64,000 nt of DNA, taken from NCBI GenBank assembly GCA_963383645.1, contig OY726558.1, forward strand, positions 185,869,634-185,933,633, written 5' to 3'. Below, one piece after another: positions 1 to 10,810 of this stretch. Source of the DNA: Muscardinus avellanarius. Lineage: Eukaryota; Chordata; Mammalia; Rodentia; Gliridae. Both the position numbers and the translations under genes were made by a program. The notes under the pieces are model-generated. The model was not told where the DNA came from, searched no databases, and was given only the letters and a program-made list of their open reading frames with translations. Position 1 is the stretch's first letter. The number at the start of each line of letters is the position of its first letter.

Positions 1-736
1 GATTGCTGTTGGAGTCAGAACTAAGTGGAACAAGCTGAAGAATTTTACCCGAGCGATTAGTGGACTTCAGGCTGCTTGTCAAAACCACTTGGAGTCAGAA
101 CAGTCGGTATAATCCTACCAGGTGTTTCTTAAATATGCTTTTATTTGGTTCATTTCCTATCTCTGCCCATAACTGCCACAAAACCGGATTTGACTGAAGA
201 GAAATTTTCGTTTCATGTTTGGACCATTAACTTAAATTAAGTGGAAAGTAGGAAATACAAACTGTGCTTAAAAGGAGACACTTATATTGGCTGTTCTGTA
301 ATAATTCTCTTGTAGCTTTGGTCATATGCATGATGATATATCTGATAAATGATGAACTTTCCATATCACTAATGGGAAGAGATAATTATGAGCTTATGCC
401 ATTCTATAACTAATGATGTAGAGATTTGGGGGGCTTTAACACATTGCTGTCACTCCCTTTGGGTCTCAAAAGCATAAATCTACAGGGAGAGAGGAAATCG
501 CTCGTGCTATGATTGTGACTCTAGGAAAGATGGAATGGGCTGAAGGGACAGAGAGATTTAGAACCAGTTTCATGAAATACTGTCACCCTTGATGCCCTCT
601 GCAGTGCTAAGAAATTCCCCTGCTGCTGGAGATCTCCCACCCCCAGCCCTCAGTCAGAACCTCCATATTTTAACCAACCTTCTGCTTCCTCCCAATTGTC
701 ACCCAGTTCTCAATTTAGAAAGGCTGACTTGGTAAC
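1..736. other. Unique non-coding stretch
   Basis: No coding frame, repeat family or RNA gene could be recognised here. A 13-base word (ttggagtcagaac) occurs at 9-21 and again at 89-101, which may be chance or a trace of an old MIR. Base composition is typical AT-leaning mammalian DNA. Confidence 0.5.
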
Positions 737-1310
737 CATATTCATCTCCTAGGGCTGCCATGATAAAATACCTCAGATTGGGTGGCTTAACAGAAATTTG
801 TTTTTTTAAAAATAATTCTGGAGGGCAGAAGTCTAAGAACCAGGTGTCGATGGGTTCAGTGTCTGGAGGGGGCTGTCCTCCTGGCCTCAACAGATGGCTG
901 CCTCCCATCGCAGAGAGAGCACGAGCTCTCTGGTGCCTCTTCTTCTAAGGGCACCAGCCCTGTTGGATTAGAGGTCCACCCTTAAATACCTCATTTATTC
1001 TTCTTTTTTTTTTTTTTTGGTGGTACTGGGGTTCCTGGAAGCCCTTCTACCTCCGGGCTACACTCCCAGACTATTTTTATATTTTTATTTGGAAACAGGA
1101 TCTCTTAAGCCAGCGTGGCTGGCTTCGAACCTGTGCGATCCTCCTGTCTCCGCCTCCCAAGCGTGGGGATTACAAGTGTGCGCCACCACGCCCCACCTCA
1201 TTTATTCATAATTATGTCTCTCAGGACCCTATCTCCAAATGCTCACATTGGGGATTAGGGAGTCAGCATATAAACCTTTAGGGAACATGATTCAATCCAT
1301 AACCACAACA
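737..1310 (-). mobile_element. MLT1-type ERVL-MaLR solitary LTR, interrupted by a SINE
   Basis: The plus strand reads as the reverse complement of an MLT1 LTR. It opens with ctcctagggctgccatga and the 'gggtggcttaacagaaatt' block, passes a 'ccctgttggattagaggtccacc' type segment, and closes with 'ctatctccaaatgctcacatt' and 'ttcaatccataac'. A young SINE splits it at 1001-1194. No internal retroviral genes are present, so it is a solitary LTR remnant. The family name is from memory of the consensus; the order of the blocks makes an LTR assignment fairly safe. Confidence 0.72.
1001..1194 (-). mobile_element. Young B1-dID-like SINE inserted in the MLT1 LTR
   Basis: Reverse-oriented dimeric SINE. 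A poly-T tail is followed by the ID-derived half (ggtggtactggggttcctgg), an A/T-rich linker, and a B1-like half ending in 'gtgcgccaccacgcc'. It is flanked by an exact 13-bp target-site duplication, acctcatttattc, at 988-1000 and 1195-1207, so the insertion and its boundaries are secure. It belongs to the same young subfamily as the copies near 11.5, 17.7, 19.7, 44.6, 48.3 and 48.7 kb. Confidence 0.9.
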
Positions 1311-1427
1311 AAGAATAAAATAGAGTATCCATGTTTTGGAAAATTATTATTATGTGCCCATTCTATAAATGTTCTTCTCTTGCCTGACACGTTGATATAC
1401 ATATAGCATCAAAACATTGTGTAGACT

Positions 1428-1635
1428 GCCAGGCGTGGTGGCGCACGCTTGGCATCCCAGTATTCGGGAGACTGAGACAGGAGGATCGCAGTTCATGGCA
1501 GCCTCACCTACTTAGTGAGGCCCTCTGCAACTCAGTGAGACCCTGTTTCAAAATAAAGAATAAAAAATAGAGCAGGGGGGTATGGCTCAAAGGTAGAATG
1601 CCCCTGGGTTCCACCCCCAGTACCAAAAAAAAAAT

Positions 1636-1636
<1 letters not shown>
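1428..1636 (+). mobile_element. B1-dID-like SINE, older subfamily
   Basis: Plus-oriented dimer. The B1-like half starts gccaggcgtggtggcgcacg. It is followed by the 'ctacttagtgaggccctc' centre, an A-rich linker, and an ID-like half ending in 'gttccacccccagtacc' plus an A tail. The tail runs directly into a TA microsatellite. Confidence 0.88.
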
Positions 1637-1667
<31 letters not shown>

Positions 1668-1688
1668 CATATATATGTATATATATAG
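1637..1688. repeat. (TA)n microsatellite
   Basis: About 50 bases of alternating T and A with a few TG or CA interruptions, starting at the A-rich tail of the preceding SINE. It probably grew from that tail. Confidence 0.9.
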
Positions 1689-2155
1689 TAGACTATTTTA
1701 CAGATAGAAGTATAGAATTTTAGCAATGTTTTACAAAAAGGCCCTGTTCCTCCCAGAACAAATATTTGTAGCTCATGTTGGGCATTTTAGACATTGGCTT
1801 GTTTTTTAAATGTTGCTTTCTATGCAGATGCCTTTGTTGGGGAAAAAAATTATGTTTTGAGTTTAATTGTACCCTATAAGACACTAATCATTGTTCTATG
1901 GCATGAGATCTAGCACTGGTCAAATTCTAATTTCCAGAATAAATAAACACAAACAGCTGTTTCATCTGTGAAGTACTTTTTATTCTGGCACTAGAATTAT
2001 AAAGAAATCCCATCCTAGGTCTAACAGCTCAGGATTCAAAATGTATAAAATGGTAGTCACTGGTTGTGTAGAATAGAAAGTTGATACATCAAAAGGTGAA
2101 AGGTCACTATCCCGGCGAATATTCCAAAGTAATTAAGGGTTTAAGAAGAAGGAAA
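1689..2155. other. Unique non-coding stretch
   Basis: AT-rich DNA with no supported gene or repeat family. Only short open frames are present. Confidence 0.45.
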
Positions 2156-2376
2156 GCTCGGTGTGGTGGTGCACACTTGTATCCCAGTATTTGGGAGGCT
2201 GAGGCAGGAGGATTTCAGTTTTGCGGCCAGCCTCAGCTACTTAGTGAGGACCTCAGCAACTTAGTGAGACTCTGTTTCAAAATGAAGAAAAAAAACTAGG
2301 ACTGGGTATGTAGCTCAGAGGTAGAATGTCCCAGGTCCAATTCCGGGTACCACAAAAATTACAAAAGAAAAAAAGA
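2156..2376 (+). mobile_element. B1-dID-like SINE, older subfamily
   Basis: Starts gctcggtgtggtggtgcaca. It keeps the full 'ctacttagtgaggacctcagcaacttag' centre and an ID half with 'tatgtagctcagaggtagaatg', and ends in an A-rich tail. Scattered substitutions indicate an old insertion. Confidence 0.87.
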
Positions 2377-3392
2377 AGCAGGTACAACCCCCCAGCCCCT
2401 GCAGCCTTTTGAGTTTTACTTTCCATTTTTATTGGGCTCAACTATCTTTTAGGGTTATTACAGAAATCATATTATTTCACATGAGGAAATAAAGTAGGAA
2501 GATGACTTGGTAAAATTGGGGAAAAGACATCCCTTGTGGGGGGAAAAATGGAATGAAAAGAAGTAAAAATTCAAGTGATATTAATAGGAAACCATCTTTA
2601 GGGTCTAAGATTATGGGCAAGCTTCTTACATGAAATCAGATAAGCTACATTTAAGGAGCTATTGTGCATAAAGAAAAATCCCCAGGCTGTGTCCATCCCG
2701 GTAGAGGAAATAAACTTGATGACCCTGTGTCGCCTCTCTTCCATCCTTGGTTGCAGAGCCTGTGGAATTTTGTCCTCAGGGAAGAGTACGGTGGAACAGC
2801 CTCCTGAAAATCATCACCCTAACACACATTTCACGAGAAATCCCACTGTTCTTCACTGTGTCAAGTTAAGGTATTCCGTGCAAGGCTGCAGTGATACTGT
2901 GGCTGTTTGTTCAACCCCCTGCCCGAGCTGGGAGTCACACCCTGAAGCTGTGTGACTTGAGTGAATTCAGATTAAATCTTTGTTCTCACTCCACCCTCTA
3001 GCACAGCTGCCTTAAAGGCCATCAACACTGCCAGATGGAGGACTTTTCTCCAGATAATGACCCACAGGAAATGTCTTCTCGTGAATCAGACAGGGCAGTA
3101 GATCCAGCCCACTGTGGAGAGCTGAGGGCACCGACACGCCAGGCTGGCATTATAATCTCATTTGTGACACGCTTGTTCACAGCCCTTGAGCTGGAAGCTA
3201 CATTAGGCATCTGGGGAGAAGTGTCATGTTACTCCCTCCATCTTCATCTTGGAGGGATGTTACTAGGCCCAAGATAGTAGCCAAAGTCGGCCTCATACCT
3301 CCATGGTAACAGAGAGATAAAGAAAAGGCCAAAATACATCATTGACACGCGATTCTTTTTCTTTGTTTTTTTGTTTTGTTTTGTTTTGTTTC
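2377..3392. other. Unique non-coding stretch
   Basis: Open frames of 60-97 codons occur on both strands (for example 2662-2955 and 3035-3277). They overlap each other in opposite directions and encode nothing recognisable. I see no splice-site-bounded exon. A (GTTTT)n-like tract at 3366-3391 is the tail of the next SINE. Confidence 0.45.
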
Positions 3393-3760
3393 TAGTGCTG
3401 GAGATTGAACTCAGAGGCATTCTACCTCCCAGCTACACCCCCAGACTATTTTATTTTATCATTATTATTATTTTGTGCTACTAGGTATGGAACCCAGAGG
3501 CATTCTACCCTATTTTTTATTCTTTACTTTTTGAAACAGGGTCTCACTGAGTTGCAAAGAGCCTCACTAAGTAGCTGAGGCTGTCATCGAACCATGATCC
3601 TCCTGTCTCAGCCTCCTGAATGCTGGGATTACAAGCATGCACCACCACACCTGGATTTACTTTATTTATTTATTTTTTGAAACAGGGTTTTTTTAAGTGG
3701 CTCTCCTGGCAGAGCCTCCCAAATACTAGGACTACAAGCATGAGCCTCCGCATCCAGCCA
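3393..3760 (-). mobile_element. Old B1-dID-like SINE split by a second SINE
   Basis: The ID-like half (tgctggagattgaactcagag) lies at about 3393-3460. The B1-like half (ttgaaacaggg... ending 'ctccgcatccagcc') resumes at about 3661-3760. The gap is filled by another SINE in the same orientation, so the outer copy is the older insertion. Confidence 0.75.
3472..3654 (-). mobile_element. B1-dID-like SINE nested in an older SINE
   Basis: Reads 'gctactaggtatggaaccc' through 'gcatgcaccaccacacctgg'. Its ID half has lost the usual 'gagctacacccccag' segment. The exact ends are blurred by the low-complexity linker of the host SINE. Confidence 0.75.
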
Positions 3761-3884
3761 ACCCTCCTGTTTTATGAGACCATTTGCTAAATTAAGTCTA
3801 ACTTAGCTCTTCTGGGCCAAAGTTAAAATGCCTTTGATCAGCATTTTTTTTTAATTCATGCATCCTAGAATGTCATGGCAGATT

Positions 3885-4230
3885 GAAAAGAGCTGGATGA
3901 GACTTCAGTTCCTACCTCCCTGGCTTTAGTAACAGTCTCTGTGAGTTTCAGTTTCTCTATCTGTGAGTTTAGAACAAAGAAGTCTCCCTTCAGAGTGCTG
4001 GAGAGGTTTCCTGTAGGCGAGGTAGAAGCTCCCTTGGTGTGAAGCCTGCTAGACCACTTTAGAGAGGTGATTGTGTGATATCCTTAGCTGCAACATGCTG
4101 ATGATAGCAACTGTTCTTTTTCATTTTTCTTGTTTGAAATTTAGAGACATTTATAACATATGTGAGGTTTTCTGCACGGTGCTTGGTATAGGGTCAGTGC
4201 TCAATGAATGCTACTTCTTATTGGTCTATA
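3885..4230 (+). mobile_element. MIR fragments
   Basis: Two MIR-like stretches on the plus strand. One is 'gtttcagtttctctatctgtgag' near 3945. The other is the 3' block 'ggtgcttggtatagggtcagtgctcaatgaatg' near 4178. The 160 bases between them are not recognisable. Assignment is by the diagnostic 'cagtttctctatctg' and 'cagtgctcaatgaatg' words. Confidence 0.5.
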
Positions 4231-4461
4231 GGATGCACCTATGCCACGTGGATGTTCAGCAACTTCTCCCTTGCTCTGCTCTATTTGTCCTCCTTGAGTC
4301 CTTGAGCACTGACAGAAACTGGAAGTCAGGGTTTCTGTCATGTTAAGAATGTTCTACACATTTCCAGAACATGCCTTAGGGCCTTAGGAATGTTCCCAGG
4401 GAACTCTAAAGTCAAGGAGAGCTAACACTTTGGGAAAGAATTTCTCAAATAGTAATATATA

Positions 4462-4560
4462 TATATACCAAGCTGGGTAGCCCTGAGCAAGTTCCTTAAT
4501 CTCTATGGTTTTTAATAGGCTCGGCTGTAAAATGAGGAATTGGATTATATTATATCTGGA
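4462..4560 (+). mobile_element. MIR fragment
   Basis: Contains 'ccctgagcaagttccttaat' followed by a 'taaaatgaggaattgg' block, the standard order in the MIR core. It is degraded, as expected of an old mammal-wide element. Confidence 0.6.
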
Positions 4561-4869
4561 ATCTCTTACAAGCACAATAACACATTAGCCTGTCATCATT
4601 ACGGAGTACCAATGTGTGCCTAAGGCCATCAACTCAGCTGGTGAAAATAGAGAATCGGGACCAAAGTTAGGATCATAATAAAAGCCCATCCAAATGGCTC
4701 GCATTTGTAAGCTGTGGGTCCTGGGTGGGCAAGTGAAGACCTGTAACAATGGATTCCTTTCAAATCTTCTGTATCTCAGAGTCCACGCCCCGCTGCTAGT
4801 GAGTCCGCGGCTCCAAATACACACTTGAGAGCAAATACGTGCATTACAGAGCAGACAGTGGTGAGGGAG

Positions 4870-5217
4870 CATCCTCGGAGTGGTGGTCTTGTTCTTAGTA
4901 CTCAGCTCAGCTCGGGGAAGTCTCTTTTAATTGTGTCTTATTCAAGCAACAGTACCATGGTGGATAACCAAAAGGGTCAGGCAACACAGCAAGACCAAAA
5001 GAGAGAAAGAGAAGCTGGTGTCACGGTACACATCGTAATCCTAGTGCTTAGGAGGCTGAGACAAGGAGGATCATGGATTTGAGATTAGCCTCCTCAACTT
5101 AGCAAGGTCCTCAGCAACTTAGTGAGATCTTGTTTCAAAATAAAAAATGAAATAGGGCTGGAGGTGTAGCTCAGAGGTACAATGCTCCTGGGTTCAATCC
5201 CCAGAGCTGAGTAAAGA
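4870..5217 (+). repeat. Tandem duplication, unit 1
   Basis: About 348 bp holding a leader (ggtggtctt...cagctcagctcgggg), a purine-rich segment near 4995-5010 and a plus-strand SINE. The same order recurs immediately downstream at 5218-5753. Here the purine segment is only about 15 bases (agagagaaagag), so this copy probably shows the state before expansion. Confidence 0.8.
5011..5213 (+). mobile_element. B1-dID-like SINE in tandem unit 1
   Basis: Starts gctggtgtcacggtacaca and ends in 'ggttcaatccccagagctgag'. It carries both halves and the 'ctcagcaacttagtgagatc' centre. A copy of the same insertion sits in the second unit, so this SINE predates the duplication. Confidence 0.82.
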
Positions 5218-5343
5218 TGCTTGAAGTGGTGGTCTATGTTCTTAATATTCAGCTCAGCTTGGGAAGGTCTATTTTAGTGATGTCTCATTTAAGTAACACC
5301 ACAGTGGTGGTGAACATAAAGGATAAGTTAATATAGCAGGACA

Positions 5344-5346
5344 AAA

Positions 5347-5418
<72 letters not shown>

Positions 5419-5450
5419 AGAAAGAGAAAGAAAGTGAGAAAGAAAGTGAG

Positions 5451-5493
<43 letters not shown>

Positions 5494-5570
5494 GACAGAG
5501 AAAGAAAAAGAAAGGAGGGAGGGAGGAAGAAAGAAGGAAGGAAGGAAGGAAAGAAAGAGAAGGAAGAGAG
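5344..5570. repeat. (GAAA)n / GGAA purine microsatellite
   Basis: A long pure GAAA run (5344-5418) passes into imperfect GAAA, GAGA and GGAA units up to about 5570. It is almost entirely purine on the plus strand. Frames through it give only low-complexity Lys/Arg/Glu or Phe/Leu/Ser strings and are not genes. Confidence 0.95.
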
Positions 5571-5752
5571 GAGCCAAGTATGGGGACACACACCTGAAAT
5601 CCCAGTACTTAGGATGAAGAGGCTGAGGCAGGAAGATCACAGGTTCAAGACCAGCCTCAGCAACTTAGTGAGACTCTGGGTCCAAATAAAAAATAAAATA
5701 GGGCTTGGAGTATAGCTCAGAGGTAGAATGTCTTTGGATTCAATCCCCAGAG
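5571..5752 (+). mobile_element. B1-dID-like SINE in tandem unit 2
   Basis: Starts gagccaagtatggggacac and ends in 'ggattcaatccccagag'. It is the duplicate of the SINE at 5011-5213. It shares the 'cagcaacttagtgaga' centre and differs by scattered substitutions. Confidence 0.82.
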
Positions 5753-5755
5753 AGA

Positions 5756-5806
<51 letters not shown>
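5753..5806. repeat. (GA)n microsatellite
   Basis: About 50 bases of nearly pure GA directly at the 3' end of the preceding SINE, where an A-rich tail would be expected. Confidence 0.93.
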
Positions 5807-5808
<2 letters not shown>

Positions 5809-8800
5809 TGACTTTAAGTAGAAATCATGACCGTTTACATGGTTGAAAGAAAATAACTCAATAGAGTTAGCATATTTTTCAATATGTTAAAGAATTCTTT
5901 GAGAAGAGTTTGGGGATTATTTTCATTGGCTGGAGCTGAGTAATATCTAAGACAAATGTTCTTTTGAAGTATTTACTATGTCAGTAACTTTTGCCAAAAT
6001 CACCTAGCCCAGCCCACTGGGCATGAGGCACGCATTGGAGCTGTCGGGGGACAGGGGAGTCCATGTGAGATGACCAGGGCTTTCAGGGACCCCAGGGCCT
6101 CCAGAACAGCAGAAAAGAGCAGACAGAGCAGTAGCACTTGACAGCTGACTGATTCTGTTGCAGGACCTAACAAAGTGATTAGCGTCAAATAAATTAAGAC
6201 ACTCCTTGGAAAACTGCACAGCTCTCCAGAACTGTCAGAGAGGTTGCATACAGTTAGCAGGGAGAAACGCGCCCCTCAGGACCCGCTTCCTCGGGCTGGG
6301 TGTTCTAGCTCTGGGTCTACAGCTATCAGATACGATTTCATCCGCAGGCGACTCCCAGGGACAGAGATATCAAGAAGTCAGGGGTCTGACAGTGATGCAT
6401 TGTGTGATGGGATGCTGAGACTGATTATGATTCAGGTGACAGAAATGAATCACCTCCTGAATATGCTGAAGTCGGCGCCACGGGTGGAGACAGCAACAGG
6501 ATTCCTGCAATGTCAGTAATGAAGAACAGGGAGTCAGCTCTGCCTGGACCCCTAGGAGCCCGCCGCGGAGCTCTCCAATGGCAGAGGACGCTGGGCAGCC
6601 CCGGCCACTGTTTTCCAGAAAACAGAACGCAATGACAGCAAAATCTTAGCATCCCGAGAAGGGGAAAGACAATTTATTTATGATTCAAATTTATCATTTA
6701 TTATTCAAATTTATTTATTTTTCAAATTTATTAAGCATAAACTAGGATAAAGTTACCAAACTTGATATTTCCTGAATACCTACTTATTTCCATTAGGGCA
6801 CTCGTAATAAGTAAACATCAACCAGTCATTAAAATCACGATGTAGATGTCAGCATGGCAAAGACTAAAATGGGACAAAACCCTGCTATTTCAGTGCATAG
6901 TGGGCTCTAAGACAGTTAATAATGGCCTGGTAGCTTCTCTGGCACTCTGCCATGTAGTCCTAGTTATTTTGACTGAGCTAATGTCCTACCTTCTTCTCTC
7001 CATTAGATGGCAAATGCCTTCAAAACAGAGGCTGTTCATGTAGTCTTTTTTAAGTTTTCAATGTTTCTAGCATGCAGTCCTTTGCATATTTTGGTACATC
7101 AAAAGCTAGCTGAAAAAATATTGATATTAACTTCATTATGTAAAACGAGGGTGCAGGAGAAGCGCTGGAGACAGTGCTGGAGTCTTGGGAAACACGGGCG
7201 TTCATTAACTGGGGAGCTGAGGGATCCAGGCGGCTGCTCTGCATCGCTCTAGGAGGGATGGATGGTGCTTAGGAAGGAAGAGCGAACAGAGACCCCCAAG
7301 GAGGTGAGCGGAGAATGAGAACGCACTGGAGAACACGAGTCCTTTTCTAGAGCCTCAGGACATCAAAATAGAACCCTCCTTGAGAGCTAGGAAATGATCC
7401 TATTTTCAACACGCCTCCGAAGTCCAGCATTGGGAAAAACAGCAGCTCCCTTGATCAGAGAGCCTCGGGTGATTCTTGGTGAGCCACTCCAGTTTCTAAT
7501 GGCCCTGATAAGTGGATTTTGAACGTTTATCAATATAGGGCGCATTGTAGGGCCGGTGCTTACACGACTGGAATTCACTTCGTGTTGCTGCTCTAAAAAC
7601 AGATCCAGGTTTTATGAGATCCTGTTTCTTCTGTAAAATAAAAGAAAATAATGATGAACACTCAGAAGAGAAGCTGTACACACAATGATTGCGAATAGAA
7701 TCTCTGAAAGAGCGCATTTATATTGTTTTTGGAAAGCAATGAGAAGCTTTACACAATTGCATTATCCCAAATTATTACTTCCTGTTGTTTTCCAGAGTTT
7801 GTAAAAAAATAAATGATGTGTCATACTTAATCTCTTTTGTCCTTAGATTCACCATAATAAGTATTAAGGTAGAACATTTATTACAGTGCCTTACGCTTGA
7901 AAGACAATACCCATTAATCCTAAACCTTGTGCGGACAGCGCAACCAACCCAGCATTAGAATATCGGTGTCTCAATTCTAAATTATTTTTATGCAGAGTAG
8001 ATTGGGACTGGGTAGCTAAAACCGCAATTGCTTTCGATATCAGCTCTGCTACTTTTCTTTACTTCCAGAAAATTCTTAACTATTACCTCTCTAAATTTCT
8101 TCTTTGCTGTCATCTCCATTCTTTTTTTTTTTTTTTTTGGAAATCTTACCAAAAGCATATTAAGGCCCCTCAATTCATACTCCATGTCTCCTAATATTCT
8201 TTCATATTCTTTTACGATTTAATCTCTATGCCTTTTTCTTTCTTTTCTTTTTTAATATTTTTTCTGTTATTGTTTTTGGGACCAGAGAAGGGTCCAAGTG
8301 GGAATTCAAGTGTAAAGTGTAAATTCACTCAACCATTTTCATCAAGGCAGAACTACTGTGTTTATCTGCATCATGGATTTAAACATACAACTTTGAATGT
8401 ATATCTGATAAATCTGCATTTACCAAGACATTGAGGAAAACAATTGCTTTAGTAAGATCTCAAATACAAAAGAAGACAGGGCAGAAAAAAAACAAAACAA
8501 AAACCTAGGCCAATCCTTCCATCTACAAAATTCCAGCCTTCTGTAATATATAAATACTTCAAGATGATAAACAAAAAAGGTTCACTGCTTAGTTTAAACT
8601 GAAAACAAATGTGGATTAAAATGTATGTAATCCCCCAGAGAATCAGGGTAATGCCTACGAATTCTGTGCATCCCACACAATGTAAAGCAAATATATACTC
8701 TAAATTTGAGAGCTTTAAAGTGTGACTCCTTCAGGGTGCCAGCTAACGCCTACAAAAGTGCAACGACAAAATGCATAAATCAGTAAATCATTTATCCTTC

Positions 8801-10424
8801 CACACCATGCTCAAACAACCTGTTTTGAAGTGGGAGTATATCACAGGTAATAAAAACACTCTAAGACTTTCTCCGATCATTATGCTAATTAGCTCAGGGT
8901 CCCCTTCATTTAGGGCTCCATGGAACACCACGAACACATCTAATAGTTACAAAAACACTACTTCCCATGGGTTCGAGTTTATGAGAGCCTTAGATTTACA
9001 ATTTGGTTTTCAAGTAAACACAAAATTCCGGCATTTTATTCAAAGATATTAGTTTAGTTACCTTTGCTGGTTGAACCACATGAGCAGGTTTAGAAAGAGA
9101 AGGTTTTATAAATTCTGTCAGCTAGAATAAATTATGTTCAGGTTTTATACCCTCTGCTTGTACAATAGAAGCTCCATTGGGTCTTACTCAGTTTTAGTGT
9201 GTCTTGTCCAGCACAACAGTCTCAATGTGTGTATTCAATGAGTATCACTTTTATAAACTTTTATTTGTTATAAAATATTTCTCTCCATTTATGAAGTACA
9301 ACGTGTCTTAATGAACCAAGAACCCAAAGGCTTGTAAATCAAAAATTCAACCTTGACATAGTTTAAATTCCATTTCTTCAACTCAGAGTCAGATACAGCC
9401 ATCTTTTCCATGATAGAAATTAAATATTTAGTGACCACAAATAATATGAAGACAAAGCTAATGTCTAGCACACATTTCACTGTGTGCTAAAGGTGTCTGT
9501 TTCCTGTAAAAACGTGTGCTTCTCTTATCCCTTGTCTGGTTTCATTTTTCCCTTTCAAGCTTCCATTTGGTTCTCTAATTTTACTGACATAGTTTCTTTG
9601 TCACTGCTAATCAGATTGCTACAACCAGGAGTACTGAGAAAATCAAGGGACTCGAGGTTGTGCTCGAGGTCCCCAGGCATGTGTCCTCATATTTGTGAAC
9701 ATCTGGCCTGTCTCGTTATAGCAAATCTCACATGGTCATCATGCTTTTGCATCCAATAGTAATGTTAGTCACCTTAGCACTTGTCTACTTATTGGGTGTC
9801 CATTTTGTGTAAGGAAATACAAATCGGAAAGACTGAACTGCCAAGGGAGAGGCTAGGTAAGGGATCCTAGAAATTTTTTTCCAGCTCCTTTCCTACTTTC
9901 CTTGCCGGACCATTACTAGAACATTCTGGTCAAGTTGATGTCCTGCCTCCTATAGCTCTGATGCACCCAGACACGTTTTAATCTGTTTCATAAGGAGTTC
10001 AGTATTCTTTTTGTAGATAGCATTTACTAACGTCTGTCTTATCTTTGCCATTTAGTTCTCCGGGCTTTCTGACTTCAGTTTTCTCTCTGAGACCAGGGAG
10101 AATGAGGCCACTTGAATGATTAAAGATAATAATAATAATAATAATAATAGTAATAATAATGATAAATAAACTTTCCAGGATCTTGAACAAGAGGACTGCA
10201 AGTTGTCTGGAATACTGGTCCTCAACCGGGCCATCCCCAAGGCCTGGAGACATCACTCATCACCAGGTTTACTGGCAGCTAGTAGTTTGAGGCCAGAGAT
10301 AATACTAAACCTCCAAGGCAGAGAACAAAACAATCAAATAAAAAATCATCTGGCTCCAAATTTCACGGAGGTAGTTGAGAACATCTCATGATCTGAGTCT
10401 TAAGCCTCTTTAAGGCACCCTGTG
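5807..10424. other. Repeat-poor non-coding block
   Basis: 4.6 kb with few recognisable repeats. GC content rises locally at about 6240-6650, which includes gcccgccgcggagctc, but not enough to be a CpG island. Open frames there and elsewhere (for example 6244-6519, 6425-6652, 8771-9052) are short, overlap on both strands and show no domain. Poly-T at about 8121-8139 and an AAT repeat near 10.13 kb are the only simple repeats. Such a block could hold conserved non-coding elements, but I see no positive evidence for any one site. Confidence 0.45.
10126..10168. repeat. (AAT)n microsatellite
   Basis: About 13 trinucleotide units with single-base interruptions (atagtaata, aatgata). Confidence 0.93.
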
Positions 10425-10444
10425 GATTGATTGATTGATTGATT
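10425..10444. repeat. (GATT)n short tandem repeat
   Basis: Five units of GATT at the edge of a minus-strand SINE. It probably evolved from the end of that element or its target-site duplication. Confidence 0.85.
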
Positions 10445-10740
10445 TTTGGTACTGGAGATTCATGCCCTGAAGCCTCCTACTTACACCCTCAGTCATTTTT
10501 ATTTTTTATTTTATTTTTTATTTTTTTGTGGTACTGGGGGTGGAACCCAGAGGCTTTCTACCTCCGGGCTATACTCCCAGACCGTTTTTTTAATATTTTA
10601 TTTAGAAACAGGGTCTCACTAGGTTGCTGAGAGCCTCACTAAGTAGCTGAGGCTGGCTTCGAACCCTTGCAATCCTCCTGTCTCAGCCTCCCAAGCGTGG
10701 ATTACAAGCGTGCGCCACCACGCCCAGCTTTTATTTTTTA
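10445..10740 (-). mobile_element. Old SINE half interrupted by another SINE
   Basis: An ID-like half (ttggtactggagattcatgc ... 'cttacaccctcagtc') is followed by an AT-rich linker into which a second SINE has inserted. Beyond it only a linker remnant ending 'ttttgaatcagcgtct' remains. The B1-like half of the outer element seems lost. Confidence 0.6.
10528..10728 (-). mobile_element. B1-dID-like SINE, intermediate type
   Basis: Reads gtggtactgggggtggaacc to 'gtgcgccaccacgcccagc'. It retains the older 'gagcctcactaagtagctgagg' centre but has 'ctccgggctatactcccagacc', a feature of the young subfamily. It may represent an intermediate. The flanking ttttattttttatttt repeats could be target-site duplications but are low complexity. 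Confidence 0.8.
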
Positions 10741-10754
10741 TTTTGAATCAGCGT

Positions 10755-10810
10755 CTTACACATGTTTAATTAACATGTTTAATTAACATGTTTAATTAAA
10801 CATGTGTAAG
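10755..10810. repeat. 56-bp near-palindrome built on a 13-bp tandem unit
   Basis: The first 19 bases (cttacacatgtttaattaa) are the exact reverse complement of the last 19. The centre consists of repeats of catgtttaattaa. On single strands this could form a long AT-rich hairpin. The related repeat near 13.22 kb lacks this structure. Confidence 0.9.

Larger units (their letters stand above)
5218..5753 (+). repeat. Tandem duplication, unit 2
   Basis: The leader at 5226-5345 (ggtggtcta...cagctcagcttggg) aligns with the leader of unit 1 at roughly 80% identity by eye. It is followed by a greatly expanded GAAA tract and then by the SINE. The length difference from unit 1 is explained by the microsatellite. 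Confidence 0.8.

Noticed and set aside
5269..5715. Long low-complexity frames on both strands
   Set aside because: They are translations of the GAAA microsatellite in several frames.
6240..6660. CpG island or promoter
   Set aside because: Some GC-rich patches (gcccgccgcgg) occur, but CpG density over 400 bp is too low and no TATA, initiator or exon follows.
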